Shown here: in pieces, positions 44,995 through 55,620 of the stretch
Position numbering within the stretch: position 1 is the stretch's first letter
How the letters are laid out: the number at the start of each line of letters is the position of its first letter
From: Gadus chalcogrammus
Lineage: Eukaryota > Chordata > Actinopteri > Gadiformes > Gadidae
NCBI RefSeq assembly: GCF_026213295.1
Contig: NC_079426.1
Span: 26,226,902-26,290,901 of the forward strand
Reading direction: 5' to 3'
Length of the DNA stretch: 64,000 nucleotides
Notes under the pieces: model-generated
The model's database searches: none
The model's input: the letters and a program-made list of their open reading frames with translations, nothing else
What the model was told of the DNA's origin: nothing
Position numbers and translations under genes: made by a program

Positions 44995-45429
44995 TGAACC
45001 CTTTCCTTGAAGAACTCTCTGCACAACGCAGGGTACTTGAATTGGAGCGCGATCTCGGTCAACTTGAAGTTGCTATGCACATTAACGTTACTTCAGACTC
45101 AATCATCCAACGAAATAAGAGATGAGCTGAACTCTTTGTTCCGACAGCGCACCGAATTGCTTATCCATCGTACACGTCAAAATCATTACTTTGAGGGAGC
45201 CCGCCCCAGCCGTTCACTTGCCATAAGTCTGCGTGCCAGTGAAACTTTCGCATATTCCTTCTATCAAAACACCAGAAGGAGTTCTGGTAACGGACCCCAA
45301 GTTGATTAATAATACATTCCGCTCTTTTTATTCAAATTTGTACAGTTCTGAGGTTCCTTATGACTCATCTAAATTTGATCTATTTTTTAAGACCTTAAAA
45401 CTAACAAAACTGCTGCCCCAGGAGGCAAT
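44995..45429 (+). pseudogene. L1 ORF2 linker fragment
   Basis: Reads PFLEELSAQRRVLELE, HINVTSDS, RTRQNHYFEGARPSRSLA and IPSIKTPEGVLVTD over two frames, ending KLLPQEA at the Harbinger-like insertion. This is the region between endonuclease and RT in fish L1 ORF2. Confidence 0.75.
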
Positions 45430-46631
45430 GGGCCCTATCTTGCATCCGGCGCAAGTGACTTAGTCACTGGCGCATGTGTCGTTGCTAGTTTACAACTGGC
45501 GCAGAGCGTTCTTTTCCCACCACCGCCAATCGCCGGTAAATTAGGGATTGATCATGCGCCACAAGGGGCGGTTCGGCGGAAGGAGGAGGCGTGTTCTGGC
45601 GCAAACGGTATTTTGCCGTTTCTGAATACCATTGCGCTACTGACCAGGAAATACCTGGTTTAAAGTCAGTGGCGCGTTGTTCAGATGCTATTTTAAGGGC
45701 GCATGCATACATGCGCATGCGATGCATACGGATTGCTTGTGCACCTCGCGCATACTTTGCTTCTCCCATCTACCTAGCCGCACATTCTTGGTAAATTATT
45801 TGGAAAAGAACAGCTGATGCAGCTGTAATAAGTTGTACTTTTAAATCAATGCATCTGCAATCACTGTACAGCAAACACATATTTTCTTGACAGAGACATT
45901 GTGTAGGCCTACATGCCCATAACTTTTAGGATTGATGAATATTTGATCGTGAAAAACATTGTTTTACCGCGAGTGAGTGTTAAAAAGAATGAATGAATGC
46001 GGGCGCGCGTGTGTGCTCTGTTTAAACACACGCAAACTAAACACGTAACGCATAATACAATCAATGGCAATGTCAATTACCGTGGGGACACATGCATATT
46101 AGGATAGCATACAATACTGATAAGAAACAATGTTTATAATGTATTGCGTATATCATTAAATAGAACCACAGTTACCGCATATCATATGTTATATCATATA
46201 CGTTTTCTTTGCCGAAATGTATTTGAGGACTCAGTATTTCTGAAGTTGTGGAAGAAAACCCCTTATTCCATGCGTGAATTAGGCCATATTATTTGGCAAT
46301 AAACTGAGCCATTTGCAGTTTGAAATTCATGTGTATCTGTCTCATCGGAGACTGCAGACGTGCTGTCAAAATATCAACTCGTCCGATTCAAATGCGCTCA
46401 TGGCTCTTAAAGGGGATGGGAGCTGGCACTCTCATTGGTTTGCTGGACGTTACGCCCAAACCACACCTACGGGTAACTAGGCTGCTTCAGACCAACCCTT
46501 TTGACACTTGCGCCGCGACGCAAGTGTCATTTATCCGCCTGTAAAATAGCGATAGCGCCGTAGAACCGCCCACAAAGCTACTTGCGCTTTGCGCTTCCCA
46601 CTTGCGTTTCAGACCGTTAAAATAGGGCCCT
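45430..46631 (+). mobile_element. non-autonomous Harbinger-like element, copy B
   Basis: Ends GGGCCCTATCTTGCATCC and TTTTAACGG-type inverse AAAATAGGGCCC. Inverse relative of copy A (25186-26360). Removing it (with a 2-3 bp AT/ATG duplication) rejoins L1 codons LLPQEA and MSLDKPFT in frame, so it inserted into the L1. Internal (AC)/CGCG-rich stretch; no transposase. Confidence 0.75.
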
Positions 46632-47241
46632 ATGTCTCTAGATAAACCATTTACGTTAATCGAATTGGAGATGGCTTTACGCAATCTTAACAAAGGCAAA
46701 GCGCCTGGGTTTGAAGGAATTCCTCCTGAACTCTACGTACAATTTTGGGCTCAGCTTGGCCCTTTGTTGTTGAACATGATTAATCGTGCCATCTCAAGTG
46801 GCTCCTTTTCAAGGGATGTTAACACGGCCACAATTACTTTACTCCATAAAAAAGGGAAAGACCCAAGCGAATGTGCTAATTATCGTCCTTTATCACTTTT
46901 GAATGTTGACATTAAATTGTTTGCGAAAATGCTTGCGCTAAGGCTTGAGCCTCTTATGAGCAAGCTCATTTTTCCTGACCAAACTGGTTTCGTAAAATCT
47001 TGCTTATCCTCAGATAATGTTCAGAGACTTTTGCATATAATAGAAGCTTCCGCTGACGTCCAAACCCCCTGTGCGGTACTATCGCTGGACGCAGAGAAAG
47101 CATTTGATCGCCTTGAATGGCACTACTTATGGGCTGTTCTCCATCATATAGGATTTGGTATCCACTTTATCAATATGGTAAATGACTGGCAATGACTGGC
47201 AACATCTGTTCCACTTTATTTCCAGTGGGCCGCAGCTCTAG
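46632..47241 (+). pseudogene. L1 reverse transcriptase, N-terminal part
   Basis: RT fingers and palm start: NLNKGKAPGFEGIPPELY, LLHKKGKDPSECANYRPLSL, FPDQTGFVK and VLSLDAEKAFDRLEWHYLW (motif A, catalytic Asp). Near 47185 a 10 bp AATGACTGGC duplication breaks the frame. The LTR element interrupts just before the RQGC motif. Confidence 0.85.
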
Positions 47242-47713
47242 TGTTACGGCTGCCGTCTAATGTGCATTTGAAGTTCCATGATTCTGTATGCAAATCCAGC
47301 TGGGGGTTTTCCTTTCCGATGATTGGTCCCCTCCCTACTACCTGGATCCCATCGAAGCTACCAAGCACGAGTCTTCAATCAAGCCAGCTGCATAAATAGC
47401 GTGTGTGTCCACAGTTCGGGCGGCTGTGAACCAGTGATCAGTCCGCCTCTTTGTTGCTGCCTACCATTTGTGGTGGCTTAGGAAATGGGAGTTTTGATGT
47501 CGTTGTATTGCCTGGCTGTGAATTGAGTGGTTTCAGCCAGTGCCTTTTGTTAACCCTGTGTAGTTTTCTTTTGTTGTAATTCTGTGTGCATGTGCACTCT
47601 TTTCACTTGATTAAATCCCCGAATTTGACCTGAATCTGTCCATGGTTTCCCATCCTTTTCATTTAACATCCCAATCACGTGTTGCGGCTCTTAAAACTAG
47701 CCGGGTCGTAACA
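47242..47713 (+). repeat. 5' LTR of Gmr1-like element
   Basis: TGTTACGG...GTCGTAACA. TATA-like CATAAATAGC near 47391, start of transcribed region after it; ATTAAA polyadenylation-like signal near 47610. Confidence 0.9.
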
Positions 47714-47741
47714 TAAATGGGGGCTGGTCCGGGATAGTTAA

Positions 47742-49943
47742 ATGAGAACCATGGCAGAGAAGTTTAATTTCGATGCATTTGTTGAACATCCTACGGTTGT
47801 ACAAGTGTATAATGGTAGGAAGGATGATTTAGTGGAGATAGCCATCCACTTCAACATTCCCGTTATCAGGTCCATGCTTAAAAAAGAAATTAGAGAACGA
47901 GTGATTAGTGGATTGGTGGAACAGGGTGTGATTACTATGACTGAGCAGTTGGAGTCCGTGTCTCTTCCCCGTTCCTCAGCAGGAGCAGCGAGTGATCCAA
48001 GTGCTGAGACGCCCTCAGACTCGGGGAAAGCCTACCAGGCAGGTGAGCGAGGGAAGACCCCGTTTACTATGCCTAAGTATGATCTTTCCCCACCTAGCGG
48101 TACTGGCAGTACTGGGGCACGGCTTAAAGTCCGTCTGGCTCGGCTGCAACTGGAAGCTCATGAGCGGGAGATGCAAGCCCAGCTCCAGCTTAAGCTGGAA
48201 ATAAGAAAAGCTGAAATTCAGGCTGAGACGGCAGTGAGGCTGAGACAGCTCGAGCTTGAGGCTTCTGAAACAGGGCGGAGTGCTCATAGAGGCTTAGCTA
48301 TGTCGCCACCTTCCACCACCTCCACCAGTTCACCTAAAGTGGTGTTTGACATTAGTAAGCATGTGGCTTTAGTACCTGTATTTCGGGATAGTGAAGTTGA
48401 CTCCTATTTCAATGTGTTTGAGAGAATAGCTGCTGCTTTACAATGGCCACCTGAAATATGGACGCTTCTACTTCAGTGTAAAATGCATGGTAAAGCACAG
48501 GATGCTATGGGCGCACTCCCTGTTGAAGATAGTTTAAATTATGCAACTGTTAAGACGGCTATCCTACGAGCATACGAACTTGTCCCCGAAGCATACCGAC
48601 AGAAGTTCCGAGGTCACAAGAAAACTTCTGCTCAGACCTATGTTGAGTTTGCCCGTGAGAAGGGAACGCTATTTGATAAATGGTGTGCAACATGTAAAGT
48701 TAGTGATTTCAATGCGTTGAGAGAGCTGATCTTGGTAGAGGACTTTAAGCGGTGTTTGTCTGAGCATATTGTTGTGTACCTGAATGAGCAGAAAGCAGGA
48801 GTACTTTCTGCTGCCGCTGTACTGGCTGATGAGTACGTGTTAACTCATAAATTTGCTTTTTCTGCTGTGTCACACTCCCCTCCTCCTAGATCATCTAACC
48901 CACGTGGGTCGCAAGAGGAAAGGGAATGTTATTACTGCCACCAAGTTGGCCATGTCATTGCAAATTGCTCGACACTAGAACGTAGAGAACAGCCCTCACG
49001 CTCCTTTCAAGCAAAAGGGGTAGGACTGATTAAAGCAGATCATGGGGTGAACACTAACTCATCTGATCAGAAAATTGATGACTGTTTTAAGCCATTCGTA
49101 TTTGATGCATTTGTGTCACTGTCTGGTGAGGCAGCTGATAGACACTCCATACGGATCTTGCGAGATACTGCTTGCGCTCAATCTGTTATTCTGGCATCAG
49201 CGCTTCCTTTTTCTGATAACTCTGCTTGCCATTACCAATCAGTTCTTAGAGGGGTTGAAATGTGTTGCGTACCACGGCCAGTGCACCGCATCCATATTCA
49301 GTCCACTCTCGTTACTGGATTCTTCCCAGTAGCAGTTTGTACTGAACTGCCAATCCCCGGTATCGTACTCCTGATGGGGAACGATATCGCAGGAGGTAAG
49401 GTAACTCCCACGCTAGAAGTTCTAGATCAACCCCAGCGTGATGGGAACCAATCATCAGATCAGACACCTCCGAATGTATTTCCAGCCTGCGCTGTAACTC
49501 GTGCTCGCTCCCATGAGATTAGCCCAGATGATCGTGAAGTTTCGTTGTCTGACAGTTTATTCATGTCAGTTCTCTCAGGTGACAAAGAGGAGAAAGGGGC
49601 TGAGAGTTTCTTATTGCCTGTTCAGGGGGAGCCTCCTGCTCCTGCCTTAGTAGCTGAACCGTCGGATATTAAAGTTGCTGCTCTCATTGTGACAGAACCT
49701 GTGGGTGCGCTCTACGGAGATGACCCACCGTTGCGCGTTCCTACACATCAGCCGGTCCGACTTCCAAATTCGGAGATGCTTGCAAACCTGTCAAGCTGTT
49801 TTCAGCATTTAACTGCTGGACAGCAAAGTGATCTGGAGGTGCTGATTGGCCGGTACAAGACTTCAACCTCGACATCCAACATAAAAAGGGATCTGAAAAT
49901 GGGGTCGCTGATGTTTTGTCTAGGCGCTAGAGATGTGTGTTAG
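47742..49943 (+). CDS. gag: Gag-protease polyprotein, 733 aa (SCAN-like capsid)
   Basis: Particle protein. Residues 1-65 (AEKFNFDAFVEHPTVVQVYN) form a SAP-like/Gag N-terminal helix domain. Residues ~125-185 form a charged coiled coil (LQLEAHEREMQAQLQLKLEI). The capsid at ~205-365 includes SYFNVFERIA, WPPEIWTLLLQ, AILRAYELVPEAYRQKFR and FDKWCATCKV; it belongs to the Gag type from which vertebrate SCAN domains arose. CYYCHQVGHVIANC (~397) is the CCHC knuckle. ILRDTACAQSVI (~475) is the protease site, with DTA in place of DTG/DSG, as in this family. After ~705 the frame runs across a deletion joint and ends in shifted RNase H codons. No stop; it could produce Gag and move in trans. Confidence 0.85.
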   Translation: MRTMAEKFNFDAFVEHPTVVQVYNGRKDDLVEIAIHFNIPVIRSMLKKEIRERVISGLVEQGVITMTEQLESVSLPRSSAGAASDPSAETPSDSGKAYQAGERGKTPFTMPKYDLSPPSGTGSTGARLKVRLARLQLEAHEREMQAQLQLKLEIRKAEIQAETAVRLRQLELEASETGRSAHRGLAMSPPSTTSTSSPKVVFDISKHVALVPVFRDSEVDSYFNVFERIAAALQWPPEIWTLLLQCKMHGKAQDAMGALPVEDSLNYATVKTAILRAYELVPEAYRQKFRGHKKTSAQTYVEFAREKGTLFDKWCATCKVSDFNALRELILVEDFKRCLSEHIVVYLNEQKAGVLSAAAVLADEYVLTHKFAFSAVSHSPPPRSSNPRGSQEERECYYCHQVGHVIANCSTLERREQPSRSFQAKGVGLIKADHGVNTNSSDQKIDDCFKPFVFDAFVSLSGEAADRHSIRILRDTACAQSVILASALPFSDNSACHYQSVLRGVEMCCVPRPVHRIHIQSTLVTGFFPVAVCTELPIPGIVLLMGNDIAGGKVTPTLEVLDQPQRDGNQSSDQTPPNVFPACAVTRARSHEISPDDREVSLSDSLFMSVLSGDKEEKGAESFLLPVQGEPPAPALVAEPSDIKVAALIVTEPVGALYGDDPPLRVPTHQPVRLPNSEMLANLSSCFQHLTAGQQSDLEVLIGRYKTSTSTSNIKRDLKMGSLMFCLGARDVC

Positions 49944-50004
49944 CTATGTTTATGCATGAAACCTTAACGCCAAGCCGCAAGGGCTTGTAATTTAAGGGGG
50001 GGAG

Positions 50005-50476
50005 TGTTACGGCTGCCGTCTAATGTGCATTTGAAGTTCCATGATTCTGTATGCAAATCCAGCTGGGGGTTTTCCTTTCCGATGATTGGTCCCCTCCCTA
50101 CTTCCTGGATCCCATCGAAGCTACCAAGCACGAGTCTTCAATCAAGCCAGCTGCATAAATAGCGTGTGTGTCCACAGTTCGGGCGGCTGTGAACCAGTGA
50201 TCAGTCCGCCTCTTTGTTGCTGCCTACCATTTGTGGTGGCTTAGGAAATGGGAGTTTTGATGTCGTTGTATTGCCTGGCTGTGAATTGAGTGGTTTCAGC
50301 CAGTGCCTTTTGTTAACCCTGTGTAGTTTTCTTTTGTTGTAATTCTGTGTGCATGTGCACTCTTTTCACTTGATTAAATCCCCGAATTTGACCTGAATCT
50401 GTCCATGGTTTCCCATCCTTTTCATTTAACATCCCAATCACGTGTTGCGGCTCTTAAAACTAGCCGGGTCGTAACA
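50005..50476 (+). repeat. 3' LTR of Gmr1-like element
   Basis: 472 bp, essentially identical to the 5' LTR; followed by TSD CTAG and resumed L1 codons RQGC. Confidence 0.9.
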
Positions 50477-50529
50477 CTAGGCAAGGCTGCGTTCTTTCGC
50501 CACTATTGTTCATTTTATCTTTGGAACCT

Positions 50530-51804
50530 CAGCCTCTCAGCCTCCCTGGTAAAGTCTACTCCAAGGTGCTGGAAAGGAGGTTTCGGCCGATCGTCGAACC
50601 TCAGATTGAAGAGGAACAATGCGGTTTTCGCCCCGGACGTGGAACTACGGACCAGCTCTTCACTCTCGCAAGGATCCTGGAGGGGGCCTGGGAGTATGCC
50701 CATCCGGTCTACATGTGTTTTGTGGATCTTGAGAAGGCGTATGACCGGGTCCCCCGGGAGAAACTGTGGGAGGTGCTGCGGGAGTATGGGGTAAGGGGGT
50801 CTATCCTCAGGGCCATCCAATCTTTGTACTCCCAAAGCGAGAGCTGTGTTCGTGTTCTCGGCAGCCAGTCAGTTTCGTTCTCAGTGGGTGCTGGTCTCCG
50901 CCAGGGCTGCGCCTTGTCACCAATCCTGTTTGTGATATACGTGGACAGGATATCGAGGCGTAGTCGTGGTGGGGAGGGGTTGCAGTTCGGTGGTCTGAGG
51001 ATCTCGTCACTGCTTTTTGCAGATGATGTGGTCCTCATTGGATCATCGGCCTGTGACCTTCAGCACTCACTGGATCGGCTGGCGGCCGAGTGTGAAGCGG
51101 CTGGGATGAGGATCAGCACCGCTAAATCTGAGGCCATGACTCTTAGCAGGAAACCGGTGGATTGCTTACTCCGGGTAGGAAATGAGTCCTTAGCCCAAGT
51201 GAAGGAGTTCAAGTACCTCGGGTCTTGTTCGCGAGTGAGGGTACTATGGAGCGTGAGATTGGCCAGAGAATCGGAGCAGCGGGGGCGGTATTGCGTTTCG
51301 CTTTACCGCACCGTTGTAACGAAAAGAGAGCTGAGCCGCAAGGCAAAGCTCTCGATCTACCGGTCGATCTTCGTTCCTATCCTCACCTATGGTCATGAGG
51401 GCTGGGTGATGACCGAAAGGACGAGATCGCGGGTACAAGCGGCCGAGATGAGTTTTCTCAGAAGGGTGGCTGGCGTCTCCCTTAGGGATAGGGTGAGAAG
51501 CTCAGCCATCCGTGAGGAACTCGGATTAGAGCCGCTGCTCCTTTACTTAGAAAGGAGTCAGCTGAGGTGGTTCGGGCATCTGGTAAGGATGCCCACTGGG
51601 CGCCTTCCTTGGGAGGTGTTTCAGGCACGTCCAGTGGGGAGGAGACCTCGGGGAAGACCCAGGACTAGGTGGAGAGATTATATCTCAACACTGGCCTGGG
51701 AACGCCTCGGGATCCCCCCGTCAGAGCTGGTCAATGTGGCCCGGGAAAGGGAAGTCTGGGGCCCCCTGCTTGAGCTGCTCCCCCCGCGACCCGACCCCGG
51801 ATAA
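50530..51804 (+). CDS. Rex3-like reverse transcriptase C-terminal part
   Basis: RT palm and thumb: VYSKVLERRFRPIVEPQI, QCGFRPGRGTTDQLFTLARI, CFVDLEKAYDRVPREKLW (motif A), GLRQGCALSPILFVIYVDRI (motif B), LLFADDVVLIGSS (FADD active site), KEFKYLG, AKLSIYRSIFVPILTYGHE and the terminal RWRDYISTLAWERLGIPPSE...RPDPG-stop. Around 51225-51300 the usual sequence after KYLG is altered (SCSRVRVLWS), probably paired frameshifts. By chance the frame is open from the L1 codons upstream (from 50506), giving an L1-Rex3 fused frame. No endonuclease, so immobile by itself. Confidence 0.82.
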   Translation, partial: QPLSLPGKVYSKVLERRFRPIVEPQIEEEQCGFRPGRGTTDQLFTLARILEGAWEYAHPVYMCFVDLEKAYDRVPREKLWEVLREYGVRGSILRAIQSLYSQSESCVRVLGSQSVSFSVGAGLRQGCALSPILFVIYVDRISRRSRGGEGLQFGGLRISSLLFADDVVLIGSSACDLQHSLDRLAAECEAAGMRISTAKSEAMTLSRKPVDCLLRVGNESLAQVKEFKYLGSCSRVRVLWSVRLARESEQRGRYCVSLYRTVVTKRELSRKAKLSIYRSIFVPILTYGHEGWVMTERTRSRVQAAEMSFLRRVAGVSLRDRVRSSAIREELGLEPLLLYLERSQLRWFGHLVRMPTGRLPWEVFQARPVGRRPRGRPRTRWRDYISTLAWERLGIPPSELVNVAREREVWGPLLELLPPRPDPG

Positions 51805-51832
51805 GCGGATGACGATGAGGATGAGGATGAGG
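50530..51832 (+). mobile_element. Rex3-like (RTE-clade) LINE, 5'-truncated
   Basis: A 13 bp target duplication ATCTTTGGAACCT flanks it (50517-50529; 51833-51845). It ends in GATGA/GATGAG repeats, the tail reported for Rex3. Deleting it rejoins the L1 codons LFILSLEP and LAQRVRQ. 5' truncation is inside the RT. Confidence 0.88.
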
Positions 51833-51845
51833 ATCTTTGGAACCT

Positions 51846-53493
51846 TTGGCCCAGAGGGTTCGTCAGTCATCCCACACGCCTATTACGGTTCATGGAACAG
51901 ACCAGTTCATCTCTCTTTATTGTGATGATATATTACTCTATCTTGGAGATGCAATTAAGTCTACACCACATATTCTGTCTATTTTTGATAAATTTGGGAG
52001 TATATCTGGGTATAAAATAAACTGGTCCAAGTCGGCTCTTCTTCCTCTTAATGATTCTATGCGACAAGCGTCTTTACCAATCGATATTCCAGTGGTTGAC
52101 CAGTTTAAATACTTAGGTTTATCCATTTTTGCCTCAATACAAACCTCTTACAAAGTCTCTTTTAACTACAACTTGACCCTCAGGCAGGTGGAAGCTGACT
52201 TGGAGCGTTGGTCATCCATCCCCAATTCATTTCGAGCGAGAGCTTCTATTATCAAAATGAACATCCTACCGCGGGTTAACTACTGTAGTACAATGCTGCC
52301 CTTAGCACCCCTGTTGGACACTGGGAGAAACTGCATAAATTTGTCTCTAGACATGTCTGGAAAGGGGACGCCCACGGGTCTTGGGTTGCCAAATTTCCAA
52401 TTTTATTTTTGGTCCTCAACACTCCGTCCTGTACATACCTGGTTAAATCCGTCGGCACAGGTAGCCTGGTGTTCCTTAGAAGAAAATCTTGTTAAACCAC
52501 ATAGGCTTCAGGACTTAATTTACTCTAACATCCCTATCAAAACCTGCAAATCCAAATTTGGCTCTTTAATATCGCATTTGGTCGCCACATGGAGAACAGT
52601 GGAATCACACTCCAGCACTCACTTAAAATTCCATCCTCACCTTCCTTTATTTAATAATTTTTCCCTTTGCTTGGGTGGTCACCCGATTTCGTTCCCTCAA
52701 TGGAGTGATAAGGGGATCAATACCCTTTCAGACATCACATCAGAAAATACTCTCAGATCCTTTCAAGACCTGAAATCTCATTTCAACCTACCGGGCACTT
52801 CTTTTTTCTTTTACCTACAACTCTGCAGTGCCTTACGGGCATACAGAGTTCCCTGGGGGGGAAACTTCGAACCTCATCCAATCCATAAAATATGTGGAAA
52901 TCTTTCTACCCAAGGCTTGGTGTCCGCCCTTTACACGTTCCTTTCTAAACACGCAGAAACAACTCTGCAGTTGGATAGTCGCTGGAGCCATGATCTCGCA
53001 ATGGCACCTTCCACAATCAATTGGTCCATAGTCTGTTCAAAGATTGACCTAGCATCTCGTAATCCAAACCATCAGATGATTCATTATAACTTTGCACACA
53101 GACTCTACTGCACTCCGAATATTTTTTTTTGATGAAATTAAATCCATCTCCTGTCAGCTATACTCTTTAGAAACCACAGGAACCTTTGTTCACGTGGTCT
53201 GGGATTGCCCTGGTGTGAGAGACTTTTGGAGTATGGTGTCCAACAGAATGTCTAAAGTGCTTGAGCGTACCATCCCCTGCTCCCCAACTGTCCTATTGCG
53301 GAACGATTTCACTGGTCTGGATCTTTCTTTGATGCACCAACGCTGGTTTCTAGTAGGCCTTACTGCTGCCAAAAAGCTTGTAGCACAGAGATGGAAAGCA
53401 CCTCATGCTTTATCTTATCAACACTGGGTGAACACAGTTATAGTTAAGAGGCATCTGTGGCCAGCATGCATGGCGTGCAAGCTAAAAACATAA
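51846..53493 (+). pseudogene. L1 ORF2: RT active site to C-terminus
   Basis: Continues L1 after the Rex3 insert: LAQRVRQSSHTPITVHG, then ISLYCDDILLYL. The usual Y/F-x-DD active site is intact as YCDD. Next FGSISGYKINWSKSALLPL, DQFKYLGLSIF, and a C-terminal region with HVVWDCPGVRDFW (Cys/His-type tail). A frameshift lies near 53125-53140 in a T run. Ends LKT-stop at 53493. Confidence 0.82.
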
Positions 53494-53655
53494 ACTTGTG
53501 GTCATCCTTTATCGTTAGTATGTTGGGGGAGTAGCCATGATTTGTTTTCCTTCTTCTACTTCTTTTACATCTGTTATCCTAAATTTCTGACTCAGTCTTA
53601 ACAACTCTACTGAGCTGTTCAGATGACTGATTTTTTCTAGGTGGGGGGGCACGAC

Positions 53656-53687
<32 letters not shown>

Positions 53688-53893
53688 TGATGAATGTTGT
53701 GTGTTCTCATTTGTGTATGTGTAACTGTTTGTCAAATGTTGTCTTATTTGCGTTGATGCCTTATTGGTGTATGTTGTCTTATTTGTGTTTAGGTCAAATG
53801 TAGTATGTTGTCTTATTTGTGCATATGTCTAATTGTTTTCTACGTCGGTTTGTTTTATAAATCATAAAATAAAAAATTGATCGCAAAAAAAAG
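53494..53893 (+). other. L1 3' UTR with (GT)n and A-rich tail
   Basis: GT tract at ~53660-53687, TGTTGTCTTATTTGTG reiterated four times, then ATAAAATAAAAAATTG and an A run. Confidence 0.7.
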
Positions 53894-54282
53894 AAAACAC
53901 AAGTAGGAAAGCTGAGACATAAATAAAGAAAAAATAAATATAATAATAATAATAGTAATAATAATAAAAAGTAAGTGTATAAGAGGAACACAAGTAGGAG
54001 AGCAGGGAACTAAATGCAAAACTAAATATGTAAAATGTAAACAGTTTATCCAGATGTCGACTGGTATAAAGTGGCAAGTTATAAAGTGGCAAGTTATAAA
54101 GTGTCATGGTGTTGGGCTTAGTTGCTTAGGAGTTCAGTAGTCTTATGGCCCGAGACCGGATGCTGCGGTAGCGTCTACCAGACAGGAGCAGCTGCAACAG
54201 TTTGTTACTGCGGTGATGAGGGACTTTAATAATCCGGTTAGTCTTCTTCCTGCAGAGTGTAGAGGTCCTTGTCATGGGTAGA

Positions 54283-55620
54283 TGTGTTGGAGCGTCTCAA
54301 ACTAGTTGGAAATCACTCAGGAGCCGACGAGAAGTGTGGAAAAAGATGGGATCTTTTATTTCCCAATTTAATGCCCATAAGGCAATAAAAATAAAACAAA
54401 AATCAACAAAAAGAAAAATACTTTTCACCAAACAAACTGAATGGGATAGAGAGTCACAAAAACATCAATTCAAACTTAAGCATACTGGACCTTTAAACAA
54501 GTCACTTGAGAGCAAGATATACAACCGTCACTTGAGTGCAATAATCAGACGTATGTCCTTCCACGATCAGCTCTCCCGAACCACTGACGAGCGTCAGCCT
54601 AAATAGGCCACTTCCTCTCCTACTAATTGGCACATACCAATATACAGAGAGACAGGGGTGTTACAAGTTAAATAACCTAAACCGCTTTGAACAGCTACAA
54701 TTCTCCCCTCTATAAGCTAGAAACCTAAGCACGGTAAACCGTGTACTAATGCTAGATTTTGGCTTAGCCAAAATATACAAAAACTGCAATAAACATAATT
54801 ACAAAAACTCGGGGTCACTTCCGGTTTACCCGGGAGTTATGCCGTTAATTTAAACCCTGTGGACGCGGCACACATTCCCTAGTCTGGCTGAACGGAAGTG
54901 GACAGCGTCTATTGCCTAGCGTCGGATATGGCCGCGACTCCTCCCCTTCCGGTTGCTGGCGTTCCCGTATTGTGCTCCCCCTCAAACTCTGAAACTAGGC
55001 AGTATGGCGAGTTTTGAAGAGGACTTTGACGGCGCTGTAAAGTTGGCATGTTTGGCTCTTACCGTCAAATTGCAAAGAACTGCAAAAGATTTGCTTACAG
55101 CATTTGCTGAGGAAGAAAGATGTTCTATTTTGCATGGACACCGCTGCTGCTTCCCGGGCTTAGCCCCGCCCTAGACGATTGTGATTGGTTTAAAGAAATA
55201 AAAACAGGCCCGCCGAGTTTCCCCACGGATAGACGGCTCGAGGTAGCGTGGCTCCAGACCATTCTACTTGCTGTAGTTTGGTCTGGCTTTGCGAGACTAC
55301 ACATTCCCTAATACAAACCCTAATACATTTACGCTGTGTTAACATGTAACTTTTAAACTAAATAAACAAACATGGAATTTTACAACGACATACTTGTTTG
55401 AATGGTTATTGCAACAGAACAGGTGACGTTAATGGTAAATGGTATTAAACAGAACGTTGTAATGATGGTACTTGCAAGATTGTATTAAACTGCCATGAGC
55501 GCATGATAACTGACATGGTTGATAAATGATTTTAAAACAGTATGAAGGTAACGGAATACATAGTCAAACAAGACAAACACACACAGGCAACATTGACGGA
55601 AGCTATGCGCCCCGTCACAG
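54283..55620. other. insertion of unknown type in the LINE
   Basis: Begins about TGTTGGAGCGTCTCAAACTA and ends about GCGCCCCGTCACA; possible TG...CA ends. It separates codons of the LINE C-terminus. No domain recognised; the short ORF at 54274 has no support. Confidence 0.45.

Larger units (their letters stand above)
47242..50476 (+). mobile_element. young Gmr1-like LTR element encoding only Gag-protease
   Basis: Both LTRs are 472 bp (47242-47713; 50005-50476) and I can find only one base difference between them (A/T, ~47340 vs ~50103). TSD CTAG at 47238-47241 and 50477-50480. The leader is TGGGGGCTGGTCCGGG and the polypurine tract AATTTAAGGGGGGGAG ends at 50004. Just before that tract, frame 2 reads DFNLDIQHKKGSENGVADVL and a stop, an RNase H terminus. 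So integrase was not 3' of RNase H, the Gmr1-type order. Integrase and most RT/RNase H are deleted. Confidence 0.88.
43391..53893 (+). mobile_element. L1-clade LINE, 5'-truncated, with nested insertions
   Basis: ORF2 pieces read in order: endonuclease C-half (43400-44060), linker (44995-45429), reverse transcriptase (46632-47190, 50481-50529, 51846 on) and C-terminus (to 53493), then a 3' UTR and an A-rich tail near 53850-53893. The ORF is interrupted by an element at 44074-44607 and adjoining foreign DNA to 44994, a Harbinger-like element (45430-46631), an LTR element (47242-50476) and a Rex3 copy (50530-51832). For the last three, removing insert and TSD restores the L1 frame. Confidence 0.88.

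Noticed and set aside
45230..45794. ORFs crossing 45430
   Set aside because: They run from L1 into the Harbinger-like insert; only the L1 part is meaningful.
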